A program made the translations under genes and the position numbers. This document shows, piece by piece, positions 1 to 8,520 of a DNA stretch of 64,000 nucleotides. The notes under the pieces are model-generated. The model was given only the letters and a program-made list of their open reading frames with translations, was not told the origin of the DNA and did no database searches. Origin of the DNA: Sphingobacterium tenebrionis (lineage in GTDB: Bacteria > Bacteroidota > Bacteroidia > Sphingobacteriales > Sphingobacteriaceae); contig NZ_JAYLLN010000001.1 in the NCBI RefSeq assembly GCF_037126265.1, forward strand, positions 186,001 through 250,000. Reading direction: 5' to 3'. Position 1 is the stretch's first letter, and each line of letters starts with the position of its first letter.

Positions 1-1
1 T

Positions 2-580
2 ACCCTGATGGAGGATAAGTCTACTTACGGGCAATGGGTATCTTCCATTTTTATGGCCAACTCCTCCCGATCTGCAGGATTCAACAGTGTGGATCTGAAC
101 TTTGTGAATATTCCAACCTTGATCATGATCGTGACCTTGATGTGGATAGGGGTGTCTCCAGGCTCTACGGGTGGGGGTGTGAAGGTAACAACGGTGGCTA
201 TTTCCCTGATGAACATTGTCGCACTGGCAAAAGGAAAGGAATCCATTGAAATCTACAAAAGAAAAATTGCCTCCGAATCGGTCAATAAGGCATTTGCCAT
301 TATCCTCTTATCGATCTTGACCATTTCGTTGAGCTTTATCTTATTGAATTTTTCCGATCCAAACCAGGACATGATGTCCCTGCTTTTTGAATCGGTATCG
401 GCATATACCACTTGTGGGCTTTCATTAGGCATTACGCCTTCCTTGAGTTCCACCAGTAAGATTATCCTGATGGTCACCATGTTCGTCGGTCGTGTCGGGA
501 TGTTGACCCTTTTGGTGGCCTTCATCAAGAATACCAAGAACAAAAGTTATATTTATCCAACTGAAAAAATTCTGTTTTAA
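2..580 (+). CDS. TrkH/KtrB-family potassium transporter, C-terminal part (5' end outside window)
   Basis: This is the membrane-spanning pore subunit of a Trk/Ktr potassium uptake system. The frame is already open at the window's left edge, so only the last ~190 residues are present. Two pore-loop filter segments of the TrkH/KtrB family are visible: SRSAGFNSVD near the start of the visible part and TTCGLSLGI further on. Between and after them lie hydrophobic helices, and the family-typical SPGSTGGGVKV stretch is present. The stop lies 5 nt before the ATG of a TrkA-like regulator, the usual partner, so the two form an operon. The family call is secure; Trk versus Ktr cannot be decided from this fragment. 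Confidence 0.9.
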   Translation, partial: TLMEDKSTYGQWVSSIFMANSSRSAGFNSVDLNFVNIPTLIMIVTLMWIGVSPGSTGGGVKVTTVAISLMNIVALAKGKESIEIYKRKIASESVNKAFAIILLSILTISLSFILLNFSDPNQDMMSLLFESVSAYTTCGLSLGITPSLSSTSKIILMVTMFVGRVGMLTLLVAFIKNTKNKSYIYPTEKILF

Positions 581-585
581 GCGCT

Positions 586-1272
586 ATGAAATATATTGTA
601 TTAGGATTAGGACATTTTGGGAGATCCTTGGCGATCCACTTAACGGAGTCGGGACATGAGGTCATCGCGGCTGATATTAACATGAATCTGGTCGAGCAGA
701 ACAAAGATAAAATTACCCATACCGTATGTTTGGATAGTACGGATAAAGAAGCGGTGAGTTCGCTCCCTCTTCGGGATAGCAATGCCGTGATCGTGGCGAT
801 CGGTGAAGATGAAGGTGCATCCCTATTGACCATCGCGCTGCTGAAACAGCTTAAAGTAAAGCGGATCATCGGTAGGGTGGTCTCCGACCTGCAAAAAACC
901 GTATTGGAAGCGATGAACATTGAGGAATACATCATGCCGGAAGAGGAAGCCGCAGAACGATTGGCCATGCGCTTGGACAATATCGATATCGTAGATTCCT
1001 TCAAGGTTTCCGAAAAATACAGCATCATCGAGACCAAGGTTCCTGCCAAATATATCGGCATGACCTTGAAAGAAGCTGATCTGACCAATAAATATAAGGT
1101 TATCGTCCTGACTACCGTTCAGGTAGAAACAGAAACCTCAGGGGATGGAGTGACCCGAACCTCCAAAGAAGCATCCGGTATTGCCAAAGCCGATATGGTA
1201 CTGCGGGAAAATGATCTTCTTGTCCTCTTTGGGGAATTGTCCAATATTAAGAACTTGATTCAAAAAGCATAA
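586..1272 (+). CDS. TrkA/KtrA-type potassium uptake regulatory subunit (RCK domains)
   Basis: Cytoplasmic gating subunit that binds nucleotide and controls the TrkH/KtrB pore encoded immediately upstream. The 228-residue protein begins with a Rossmann fold: GLGHFGRSLA at residues 7-16 carries the glycine-rich dinucleotide loop, and an acidic residue ends the second strand (VIAADIN). The C-terminal third (from about residue 140, TKVPAKYIGMTLKEADL onward) matches an RCK_C/TrkA_C ligand-binding domain. The length fits a single RCK_N plus RCK_C unit (KtrA-like), shorter than the duplicated E. coli TrkA. The gap to the upstream gene is 5 nt, so co-expression is expected. Confidence 0.9.
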   Translation: MKYIVLGLGHFGRSLAIHLTESGHEVIAADINMNLVEQNKDKITHTVCLDSTDKEAVSSLPLRDSNAVIVAIGEDEGASLLTIALLKQLKVKRIIGRVVSDLQKTVLEAMNIEEYIMPEEEAAERLAMRLDNIDIVDSFKVSEKYSIIETKVPAKYIGMTLKEADLTNKYKVIVLTTVQVETETSGDGVTRTSKEASGIAKADMVLRENDLLVLFGELSNIKNLIQKA

Positions 1273-1290
1273 ATATTAAAATCATTTCTA

Positions 1291-1298
1291 TATTTTTG
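1291..1298 (+). promoter_or_regulatory. Putative -7 promoter element before the YfhO-type gene
   Basis: TATTTTTG matches the Bacteroidota -7 consensus TAnnTTTG and lies 34 nt before the ATG at 1333. No TTG was seen at the usual 17-23 nt upstream distance, so only half of a promoter is supported. Confidence 0.35.
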
Positions 1299-1332
1299 GG
1301 CGTATATCATTAATAACCCTTTATTACAATTC

Positions 1333-3831
1333 ATGAAAAATTGGTTTAAGGAAAATCAGACACATTTGTTTATCATCGGGATTTTCCTCCTTATCGTTGT
1401 ATTTTACTTTACGCCTGTATGGCAGGGTAAAACCTTGTTGCAGAGTGATGTAATGCAAGCCAGAGGAAGTCAGAAAGAGATTTTTGATTTCAGAGAAAAA
1501 GACGGTAATACGCCCTTGTGGACCAACTCCATGTTCGGCGGAATGCCAACCTACCAAATATGGTACGACCATGCCAACAACGTGGCAAGTTATATAGGTC
1601 CAGCTTTGCGTAAAGCTTTCCCTCCACCGGCAGATGTTCTTTTGTTGTTCTTATTAGGGGGTTATTTCCTGTTTTCGGTATTAAAGATTCGACCTTGGTT
1701 GGCCGCCATCGGTGCGGTGGCCCTGGCGTTCTCCTCGTATAATTTTATGTACATTGAGGCTGGGCATATCAATAAAGCCTATGCCATCGCCTATATGGCG
1801 CCCATCATCGGGGCGGTCATTCTCTGTTATCGGGGGAGCCGACTCTGGGGGCCTGCTATCTTAGCCTTATTCCTAGCCTTAGAGATCCGTTCAAACCATA
1901 TACAGATGACTTATTATCTGTTTATTGCCTTACTGGTATTAGTGGGCTTTGAACTGTACTATGCGATTAGGGACAAGAAACTTAAAAACTTTTTGCAGGC
2001 AACGTCCATGCAGCTGATCGGGGTATTGGTCGCGGTTCTGGTCAATGCTTCGGTATTATTCCCAACCTACGAATATTCCAAACTGACCATCCGCGGAAAG
2101 GCGAATATCACGAAAGTGACAGAGCCAGGCAAAGATGCACATGGCTTGGATAAGGAATATGCCTATGCTTGGAGCCAGGGTATTGGCGAGACCATTACCT
2201 TCTTGATTCCACATGCTTATGGTGGTAAAACATCGGGGCTGTTGGATGAGGAATCCAATGTGGTAAAAACGTTTTCCAAAATGGGTATTCCAGCGGATCA
2301 AGCCCTGCAATATGCCAATGGCTTAACACCAACCTATTGGGGTGAAAAAAGCTTTACCCAAGGGACTTGGTATTTTGGTGCAGGAATTATCTTCCTGTTT
2401 ATCCTGGGTTTGGTGATCGTAAAGGATCGATTGAAATGGTGGATCCTTGCTGCAACCTTATTGACCATCTTCTTATCCTTCGGACGCCATTTCCCACTGA
2501 TATCCGATCTTTTCTTCGATTATATCCCGATGTACAACAAGTTTAGGGCGGTTGAATCGATCTTGGTGATTCCTTCGGTGTTGATTCCTTTATTGGCGAT
2601 CATGGCGGTTCATGAAATCATCACAAGGGGAACTGAAATTGTGGATCTGGATAAAAAAGTGTTGTACACCGGTGGAGCTGTTGCTGCTATCTGTTTACTG
2701 ATTGCTTTGATGCCTAGTTTATTGAATCTGAGGACCTCGACCCATCAGGAATATGTTTCCATGTTGCAGGAACGTACCGGGGATCAGGCTTTGACCACGG
2801 AGATTGTCAATGCGTTGATAAAGGACCGTTCGGCAATGGCATCTGCGGATGCTTGGCGCTCCTTCTTCATTGTAGCCTTGACCTTTGGGTTTGTATGGGC
2901 ATTTATTAAGAAGAAGGCGAATGTAGCCATTATGTTGGCCGGAATCGGGCTGATTACTTTGGTTGACCTTTGGTCTTTTGATAAACGCTATTTAAACAAC
3001 ACTTCTTTTGTAGATAAGGATATATATGAACGTCCGATCCCGGAGCGTGAGGTAGATCAGTTGGTCCATATGGATAAGGATCTTTCTTACCGAGTATTGG
3101 ACCTGACGACCAGTCCTTTCCAAGATGCATCGGCCTCTTATTTCCATAAGAGCTTGGGTGGATACCATGCGGCGAAATTGATGCGTTTCCAAGAGGTTAT
3201 CGAGAATCTGTTTGATAATGGATTGAACGAGGATGTATTGGATATGATGAATGTTCGTTACTTGATTGGGAAAAATCCAGAGAATGGTTCAGAGAATATT
3301 CAGCGTCGTAGCTCGGCATTAGGAAATGCGTGGTTTGTGAACAATGTGAAGTTTGTGAATGGCAGCAATGCGGAGATGGAAGCGATGAAAACCTTCGATC
3401 CTAAGAAAGAGGCGATCGTGAATGAAGGCTTAAAGGATTTGTTTGGAACAGTTTCTATTGGTCAGCCGGTAAATTCAGATATCAAATTGGTTTCTTACCA
3501 CCCTGATACCATGAAATATGAGTATTCTGCGCCTAATCAGGTGTTTGCAGTGTTCTCGGAAGTGTTTTATGATAAAGGTTGGAAAGCTTATGTGGATGGC
3601 GAGGAAGTGCCAATTATCCGTACGGATTATCTGTTGCGTGGATTGTCATTACCAGGCGGGAATCATAAAGTGGAATTTGTCTTTGCTCCGAATAGTATGA
3701 AGATTTCTAATGTTATTTCGTTGATCGCTTCTATTATTTTGGTGCTGGGATTTGCTGGGGCGATTTATATATCGCTGAAGCATAGAGGGAAATCACCGCA
3801 GGTAAGTAAGGCGCCGCAGGTAGTGAAATAA
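1333..3831 (+). CDS. YfhO-family multi-spanning membrane protein
   Basis: An 832-residue integral membrane protein. The N-terminal TM helix (residues ~11-28) is followed by about a dozen hydrophobic segments to residue ~540. A soluble C-terminal part follows, including the family-typical run VFYDKGWKAYVDGEEVP near residue 755, and a last TM helix and basic tail close the protein. This matches the Bacteroidota branch of the YfhO family, related to GT-C-fold glycosyltransferases. Bacillus YfhO has been linked to glycosylation of teichoic acid, but the substrate here is unknown. It stands alone: trkA ends 60 nt upstream and an inverted repeat follows the stop. Confidence 0.8.
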   Translation: MKNWFKENQTHLFIIGIFLLIVVFYFTPVWQGKTLLQSDVMQARGSQKEIFDFREKDGNTPLWTNSMFGGMPTYQIWYDHANNVASYIGPALRKAFPPPADVLLLFLLGGYFLFSVLKIRPWLAAIGAVALAFSSYNFMYIEAGHINKAYAIAYMAPIIGAVILCYRGSRLWGPAILALFLALEIRSNHIQMTYYLFIALLVLVGFELYYAIRDKKLKNFLQATSMQLIGVLVAVLVNASVLFPTYEYSKLTIRGKANITKVTEPGKDAHGLDKEYAYAWSQGIGETITFLIPHAYGGKTSGLLDEESNVVKTFSKMGIPADQALQYANGLTPTYWGEKSFTQGTWYFGAGIIFLFILGLVIVKDRLKWWILAATLLTIFLSFGRHFPLISDLFFDYIPMYNKFRAVESILVIPSVLIPLLAIMAVHEIITRGTEIVDLDKKVLYTGGAVAAICLLIALMPSLLNLRTSTHQEYVSMLQERTGDQALTTEIVNALIKDRSAMASADAWRSFFIVALTFGFVWAFIKKKANVAIMLAGIGLITLVDLWSFDKRYLNNTSFVDKDIYERPIPEREVDQLVHMDKDLSYRVLDLTTSPFQDASASYFHKSLGGYHAAKLMRFQEVIENLFDNGLNEDVLDMMNVRYLIGKNPENGSENIQRRSSALGNAWFVNNVKFVNGSNAEMEAMKTFDPKKEAIVNEGLKDLFGTVSIGQPVNSDIKLVSYHPDTMKYEYSAPNQVFAVFSEVFYDKGWKAYVDGEEVPIIRTDYLLRGLSLPGGNHKVEFVFAPNSMKISNVISLIASIILVLGFAGAIYISLKHRGKSPQVSKAPQVVK

Positions 3832-3837
3832 TATTCT

Positions 3838-3930
3838 CGTCATTGCGAGGAACTCTACCGTCATTGCGAGGAGGTACGACGAAGCAATCTTTCGATTAGT
3901 CCAAAGATTGCTTCGTTCCTCGCAATGACG
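3838..3930. repeat. REP-like intergenic palindrome with an extra half-copy
   Basis: The 13-mer CGTCATTGCGAGG occurs at 3838-3850 and again at 3859-3871, and its exact reverse complement lies at 3918-3930. Nested inside is a second perfect pair, GAAGCAATCTTT (3881-3892) and AAAGATTGCTTC (3903-3914). Positions 3859-3930 can therefore fold into a long two-segment hairpin. It sits between the converging ends of the YfhO-type gene and rnhB, where it could act as a bidirectional terminator or mRNA stabiliser. Similar CATTGCGAGG...GAAGCAATC palindromes are, from memory, dispersed in many bacterial genomes. Confidence 0.85.
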
Positions 3931-3937
3931 TGTTTTT

Positions 3938-4540
3938 TTACAAAACCAACTTCAACTGCGGATCCGTCACCCTGAAAGTCTTTCGATGATGTGGCGTTAT
4001 CCCCAGCTCCAAAACCGCCTGCCTATGCTTAATAGTTGGATATCCCTTATTACTCCGCCAATCATATTCCGGAAAATCTCCAGCAATACCCTCCATATAC
4101 TCATCCCTATACGTTTTTGCCAATATAGAAGCCGCTGCAATCGACAAATACTTCCCATCTCCCTTTACTATACAGCTATACGGCAACTCCCCATAAGGAA
4201 TAAACTTATTCCCATCAATAATCAAATACTCCGCCTTCACCTGCAACATATCCAATGCCCTATGCATCGCCAAATACGAAGCCTTATGAATATTAATCCG
4301 ATCAATCTCTTCCGCCGAAACACTTGCCACCGCAAATGCCAATGCCTCCTGTTCAATAATCGGCCTTAATTCCATCCTTTTCTTCTCCGAAAGCTTCTTG
4401 GAATCGTTCAAAACCGGATTACAATACCCCGCCGGAAAAATAACCGCCGCAGCAAAAACAGGCCCTGCCAAACATCCTCTTCCAGCCTCATCACAGCCCG
4501 CCTCCAAAAATTCCTCCTGAAAAAACGACAACAAATCCAT
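3938..4540 (-). CDS. rnhB: Ribonuclease HII
   Basis: This enzyme cleaves the RNA strand of RNA-DNA hybrids and removes misincorporated ribonucleotides. The 200-residue length is normal for the family. The N-terminal signature CDEAGRGCLAGPV (residues 16-28) supplies the catalytic Asp17 and Glu18. A further acidic position lies in the IIDGNKF strand, and the DEYMEGIAGDFPEYDW and KGYPTIKHRQAV segments are family-typical. The ATG is only 4 nt downstream of a -7 promoter element, implying a leaderless transcript. Its 3' end converges on the YfhO-type gene across a palindromic repeat. Confidence 0.96.
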   Translation of the reverse strand: MDLLSFFQEEFLEAGCDEAGRGCLAGPVFAAAVIFPAGYCNPVLNDSKKLSEKKRMELRPIIEQEALAFAVASVSAEEIDRINIHKASYLAMHRALDMLQVKAEYLIIDGNKFIPYGELPYSCIVKGDGKYLSIAAASILAKTYRDEYMEGIAGDFPEYDWRSNKGYPTIKHRQAVLELGITPHHRKTFRVTDPQLKLVL

Positions 4541-4544
4541 GAAA

Positions 4545-4552
4545 CAAAGATA
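4545..4552 (-). promoter_or_regulatory. Leaderless-type -7 promoter element of rnhB
   Basis: On the minus strand the sequence reads TATCTTTG, then TTTC, then the rnhB ATG. TAnnTTTG normally ends about 4 nt before the transcription start, so the mRNA should begin at or next to the ATG. A 9-bp unit ACTATCTTT is tandemly duplicated here, and the heptamer array lies directly upstream. No clear -33 TTG is visible. Confidence 0.6.
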
Positions 4553-4559
4553 GTAAAGA

Positions 4560-4630
4560 TAGTATTTAGTATTTAGTATTTAGTATTAAGACCTCGGCGC
4601 CATACGTCTAACTACTAACTACTAACTACT
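4560..4630. repeat. Divergent heptamer repeat arrays (ACTAAMT)n between rnhB and the next gene
   Basis: Reading toward rnhB on the minus strand, positions 4594-4560 carry AGGTCTTAAT followed by ACTAAAT heptamers. Reading the other way on the plus strand, 4608-4630 carries three CTAACTA-type heptamers. The two arrays flank a short GGCGCC-centred palindromic core (AGACCTCGGCGCC and the roughly mirrored ACGTCT). The left 35 bp recur with only two differences at 8724-8758, in the same orientation relative to the following gene. Confidence 0.8.
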
Positions 4631-4708
4631 GAAATGTAATATATGTGATATAAACCGCTATTTACATTAATTTACACTTCTTATTATTTTCTTTGCAGGA
4701 GATTCATG

Positions 4709-4730
4709 ATAAGTAAACTTTTTTACTTAT
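4709..4730. promoter_or_regulatory. 22-bp inverted repeat upstream of the exported CBM9-like gene
   Basis: ATAAGTAAA (4709-4717) and TTTACTTAT (4722-4730) form a perfect 9-bp inverted repeat with a 4-base centre, ending 33 nt before the ATG at 4764. It could be a dimeric regulator's operator or a small RNA hairpin. The symmetry is visible; the role is inferred. Confidence 0.4.
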
Positions 4731-4763
4731 ACTGTTGTCAATAAGAAGGTTATCAAAGTAAAC

Positions 4764-5510
4764 ATGAAAAGAATTATCATTTTTAGTTGTTTAATTTTTG
4801 CTTGTTCTAGCTTATTGGCTCAGAAAAAGAAAGAAAATTACCAGATCCTGCCCAGCTTTCCGGTGAAAGTGGATGCAGAATTGACAGAGTGGAATGGAAA
4901 GTTAAATCTGATCGATGCAGATAGCAGTTGGATGTTTGGGGTCAGCAATGATGCCGAATACATCTATGTGGCGATGCGGATCAAAGATGCGGTATTACAG
5001 CAGGATGCGGTTCGCAATGGGATTATCATCAATGTGAACACCGATGGGAAGAAGCGGGATGGTGCGCAGTTGATTTTTCCGGTACCCGACAGTGAGACCC
5101 TACGGGCAATGGCCAATGATGAGAATCTTCCGAACATGAATGTACGCGAAGAACTGATCAAGAGAAGTAGAGGTTATGGGGTGAAAGGATTCTCCAGGAT
5201 TGTGGATGGTCGTTTGTCTTTCGACAATACCTACGGGGTGCAGGCCGTTGCGAAACTGGAAGGTAATGAAATCTTGAGCTATGAATCAAAAATTCCTATC
5301 AGTGCATTAGGGTTGAAAGATCCTAAGCAAGCGTTGGGTATACAGGTGATGATCAACAATCGTTTTGCCCAGTTGCAGAAGATGTTGAAGAACCAACCTA
5401 GCCAGACGGGAAGGTATGGAGGGATGTACGGTCGGCCGGCACCATCCATTAAGAATCCTTACAAGATGAAGACGGATGTCTGGATTGTAGGGAAGCTGAA
5501 TGAGCAATAA
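4764..5510 (+). CDS. Exported protein with CBM9/DOMON-like beta-sandwich domain
   Basis: A 248-residue protein with a clear Sec signal peptide (basic start, hydrophobic core, cleavage after about residue 20 at LLAQ). The segment from about residue 30 (KVDAELTEWNG) through SWMFGVSNDAEYIYVAMRIKD and IIINVNTDGKKRDGAQLIF resembles the family-9 carbohydrate-binding/DOMON-like fold. In other proteins this fold binds sugars or haem-like ligands. No catalytic motif is seen and the ligand is unknown. An AAGAAGG sequence 14-20 nt before the ATG may help ribosome binding. The stop is 9 nt before the large outer-membrane barrel gene, so the two are probably one operon and may act together at the outer membrane. 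Confidence 0.65.
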   Translation: MKRIIIFSCLIFACSSLLAQKKKENYQILPSFPVKVDAELTEWNGKLNLIDADSSWMFGVSNDAEYIYVAMRIKDAVLQQDAVRNGIIINVNTDGKKRDGAQLIFPVPDSETLRAMANDENLPNMNVREELIKRSRGYGVKGFSRIVDGRLSFDNTYGVQAVAKLEGNEILSYESKIPISALGLKDPKQALGIQVMINNRFAQLQKMLKNQPSQTGRYGGMYGRPAPSIKNPYKMKTDVWIVGKLNEQ

Positions 5511-5519
5511 AATTAATTT

Positions 5520-8342
5520 ATGGATAGAATTAGAAAAGCTTTGATGTTGGTTTGCATCTTAGCGCTGAGCATGAGTGTTCATGCACAAGCAAATCGAGTG
5601 GTCGAGGGTATGCTGCGAGACACGGAATCTAGACCTATTTCTGGGGCTACGGTTTACTTAATGTCAGCTACAGACACCCTTAAAACAAGTTCAACGAATG
5701 CGGGTTTCTTTACGTTTACCAACGTAGCTGCAACGAAATTCACCATTCGGGTAAGTAGTTTAGGCTTCCAAGCGGTAGAAAAGGAAGTGGAATTTCCGGA
5801 AGGGCAAAAGGAAATCCGCGTACCTAGCTTCGCATTGGCGGTAAATGCCAATCAAATAGAAGAAGTTGTGGTTGCAGGTGTCTTGACCGTACAGGTAAAA
5901 GGCGACACCGTAGAGTACAGCACGAAAGACTTAAAATTACGCCAGGGAGCAGTGGCCGAAGACGCTTTGAAACGTCTTCAGGGTGTGGAGGTTGATAAGG
6001 ATGGTAATGTAACTGCACAAGGGGAGAATGTTACCCGTGTACGCATTAATGGTAAGGATTTCTTTGGTGGTGATGTGAAAACTGCTACGCAGAACCTACC
6101 TGCCAATATCATCGAAAAGATCCAGGTGGTAGATGATTTCGGCGATATGGCCAACATCACCGGTAATAAATCGGGTGATTCCGAAAAGGTATTGAACATC
6201 CAGATCGATCCGAAATATAACAAAGGTTTTATGACCACCCTCCGGGCGGGTTATGGTACGGATAATACCTACCAGGCTACCGGTATGTGGATGGGCATGA
6301 CCGATAAGACCCAAGTGTCGGTTTTAGGAAACCTTAATAACATCAATGCCCCTCTATTTGATTTCAACACTTCCGGTGGAGGTGCCAGAAGAAGAATGGG
6401 TGGCGGTGGCCGTCCAGGTGGAGGTATGTTCGGTAACCCAAGTGGTATTACAGATGTAGGTTCCATCGGGGTGAATATCCGTCATGATTTCTCTGAAAAA
6501 CTAAAAGTATATGGTAACTATTCTTTCGGAAGGGATGATAATAACACTTTTACAAAGAGTTTGATCGAATATACACTTCCTGAATTGAAGCAGGTGGAAA
6601 ACACCGAAGATAATGGCAATAGAATTACGACCAGTCATCGTATGGAAGCCAATCTAGAATGGAACATTACCGATAGGGATTATATCAAACTTACTCCACA
6701 GTTCGGATACAACGATGTGAACAATAACTCCAATACCTTTGCAAGCACTTTTATCTCCGACTTGTTGGATAATGAGCAAACCCAAAAAGTATTGACCAAC
6801 ACCAATGTTCCACGTTATAGCATCAGTGGTTTGTATAACCGTAAATTGAACGATAAAGGGCGTAATCTATTCTTCAATTTCAATTACGATAATTCAGCAA
6901 CCGAAAACGATTACGACAGAGTATTGGAACGTATGGTGGCTGATCCCGAAAATGCGAATACGCCATTAAGGGAAATCTATGAAAAAACCTTGCAGGAAGT
7001 GAATAACAAAAGTTGGAATGCAGGTACTACCTTATCCTATACAGAGCCTCTTTCCCAATATGGTAAATTGGAATTGACGTATGACTTTAATAAGAACGCA
7101 TACAACAATAAAAACTTCCAAGATGCCTTTAATGAAGATGGATCCTCTAATCCTGATGAGGAATTAAATTTCCACTACCTACAGGATTATTCCTTCACTA
7201 CCCATCGTATCGGAGCAAGTTATATGCACGAGAACGAGAAGGTAAAATATTCATTGGGTGCTTCCGTTCAACCTTCCGTTTTGGAAGGAGATGCCTCCTC
7301 GGATGACGCCAGTGCGTTGATCAACCGTAAGAACTTCAATTTCATTCCTATTGCTAGGTTTGAATACAAGTTTTCCCGTCAGAAAAGTTTGAGTCTGAAC
7401 TATTCCGGTCGTTCCAACGAACCTTCCGTTAATCAGATCTTACCATACCAAGTAAGTAACAACAGAACAAGTACAACGATCGGTAACCCTGATCTGGATC
7501 CTGAATTCAGACATCAGATGACCATCCGTTATCGTGGAGGAGATTTCCAAAAAGGAAATACATTCTTTGCGTTCGTTAATGGTAGCTTGACCAAAGACCG
7601 CATTACCAACTTCAACAAAAGTTATAATGAGCCAGGTTTAGGTATGATCAGAGAAACCAGGTTCTTGAATGCAGAAGATCCGGTGTATAACATCAGTTCC
7701 TTCTACCACTTCGGTAATTCGCTGAAAGAGAAAACCTACAACTTGATGTTGATGGGAGGGGTTACTTACAACAAGAACCTGTCGTATATCTCGAATGATC
7801 CTACTGCTGAAGTAGGTGAAAAGAACGTGATCAACAACTACGTATTCATGCAGGGATTAAGTTTCCGCTATACGCCTTCTGAAAACTTGGAGATCAGTCC
7901 AGGTGTTCGTTATAACTATAACTTATCGAGAAATCAGTTGCAGACACAGAATAACAACAATGTATCATCCATCACACCAACATTGAACGGATCGGTAAAC
8001 ATTACCAAATCCACTATTTTTGGTGCCGATTTATCTAAGACCTTCAATAAAGGATATGGACCATTGACCAGTGCAAATCCATTTATCATCAACACCTATA
8101 TCGAGCAGCGTTTCATGAAAGATGACCGCGCGACCCTACGTCTACAAGCCTATGACTTACTGAATGAACAGACCAACATCTCCAGAACAGTAGCAGAAAA
8201 CTACTACGCGGATACCCAAACCAACAGGTTGGGCAGATATTTCATGTTGATGTTCACCTTCAAACTTCAGAAATTCTCTGGTTTGCCACCATCAGATGAT
8301 CGTGGATTCCCAGGGCCAGGCGGTAGAGGGCCTAGATTCTAA
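5520..8342 (+). CDS. TonB-dependent-receptor-like outer-membrane beta-barrel protein (OMP_b-brl_3 type)
   Basis: A 940-residue outer-membrane protein. It has a signal peptide (residues 1-22, ending VHAQ), a carboxypeptidase-regulatory-like domain (~25-105, VVEGMLRDTESRPISGATVYL), a plug-like region (~115-250, with GENVTRVRINGKDFFGGDV) and a long beta-barrel. A glycine/arginine-rich loop near residues 284-305 and a Gly-Pro-rich C-terminus ending GGRGPRF are characteristic of a Bacteroidota outer-membrane beta-barrel family. It is not a SusC: no SusD partner follows. The substrate is unknown. It follows the exported CBM9-like gene by 9 nt and a terminator lies downstream. Confidence 0.8.
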   Translation: MDRIRKALMLVCILALSMSVHAQANRVVEGMLRDTESRPISGATVYLMSATDTLKTSSTNAGFFTFTNVAATKFTIRVSSLGFQAVEKEVEFPEGQKEIRVPSFALAVNANQIEEVVVAGVLTVQVKGDTVEYSTKDLKLRQGAVAEDALKRLQGVEVDKDGNVTAQGENVTRVRINGKDFFGGDVKTATQNLPANIIEKIQVVDDFGDMANITGNKSGDSEKVLNIQIDPKYNKGFMTTLRAGYGTDNTYQATGMWMGMTDKTQVSVLGNLNNINAPLFDFNTSGGGARRRMGGGGRPGGGMFGNPSGITDVGSIGVNIRHDFSEKLKVYGNYSFGRDDNNTFTKSLIEYTLPELKQVENTEDNGNRITTSHRMEANLEWNITDRDYIKLTPQFGYNDVNNNSNTFASTFISDLLDNEQTQKVLTNTNVPRYSISGLYNRKLNDKGRNLFFNFNYDNSATENDYDRVLERMVADPENANTPLREIYEKTLQEVNNKSWNAGTTLSYTEPLSQYGKLELTYDFNKNAYNNKNFQDAFNEDGSSNPDEELNFHYLQDYSFTTHRIGASYMHENEKVKYSLGASVQPSVLEGDASSDDASALINRKNFNFIPIARFEYKFSRQKSLSLNYSGRSNEPSVNQILPYQVSNNRTSTTIGNPDLDPEFRHQMTIRYRGGDFQKGNTFFAFVNGSLTKDRITNFNKSYNEPGLGMIRETRFLNAEDPVYNISSFYHFGNSLKEKTYNLMLMGGVTYNKNLSYISNDPTAEVGEKNVINNYVFMQGLSFRYTPSENLEISPGVRYNYNLSRNQLQTQNNNNVSSITPTLNGSVNITKSTIFGADLSKTFNKGYGPLTSANPFIINTYIEQRFMKDDRATLRLQAYDLLNEQTNISRTVAENYYADTQTNRLGRYFMLMFTFKLQKFSGLPPSDDRGFPGPGGRGPRF

Positions 8343-8460
8343 TTTAGATGTCTTTAGATATTAGATGATAGATGTCAGAAGATAGATTCTATACGTCTGA
8401 TAATCGATGTCTTATAAAGGATGTCTGATAATAAAAAGTAGAATATAGATCACACCATAA
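8343..8460. repeat. Low-complexity spacer with GATGTC/TTAGAT motifs
   Basis: Between the barrel gene stop and its terminator the DNA is built of loosely repeated words such as TAGATGTC, TTAGATATTAGATGA, ATACGTCTGATAATC and GGATGTCTGATAAT. ATACGTCT also occurs in the 4601-4608 repeat region. No gene or RNA was recognised in it. Confidence 0.5.
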
Positions 8461-8465
8461 AAGCG

Positions 8466-8495
8466 AGAGGCTTCTGAAAGGGAGCCTCTTTTTAT
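8466..8495 (+). terminator. Rho-independent terminator of the CBM9-like/barrel operon
   Basis: AGAGGCT (8466-8472) pairs perfectly with AGCCTCT (8483-8489) across a 10-nt loop and is followed by a T run. It is oriented for the plus-strand genes ending at 8342. Confidence 0.85.
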
Positions 8496-8520
8496 ATTCT
8501 TTATTTTATCCCATTTTCGT

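Noticed and set aside
4560..4630. Heptamer arrays considered as a CRISPR or tandem protein-binding iteron array
   Set aside because: The unit is only 7 bp, there are no spacers or cas genes, and the copy number is too low for iterons of an origin. Classified as a dispersed repeat.
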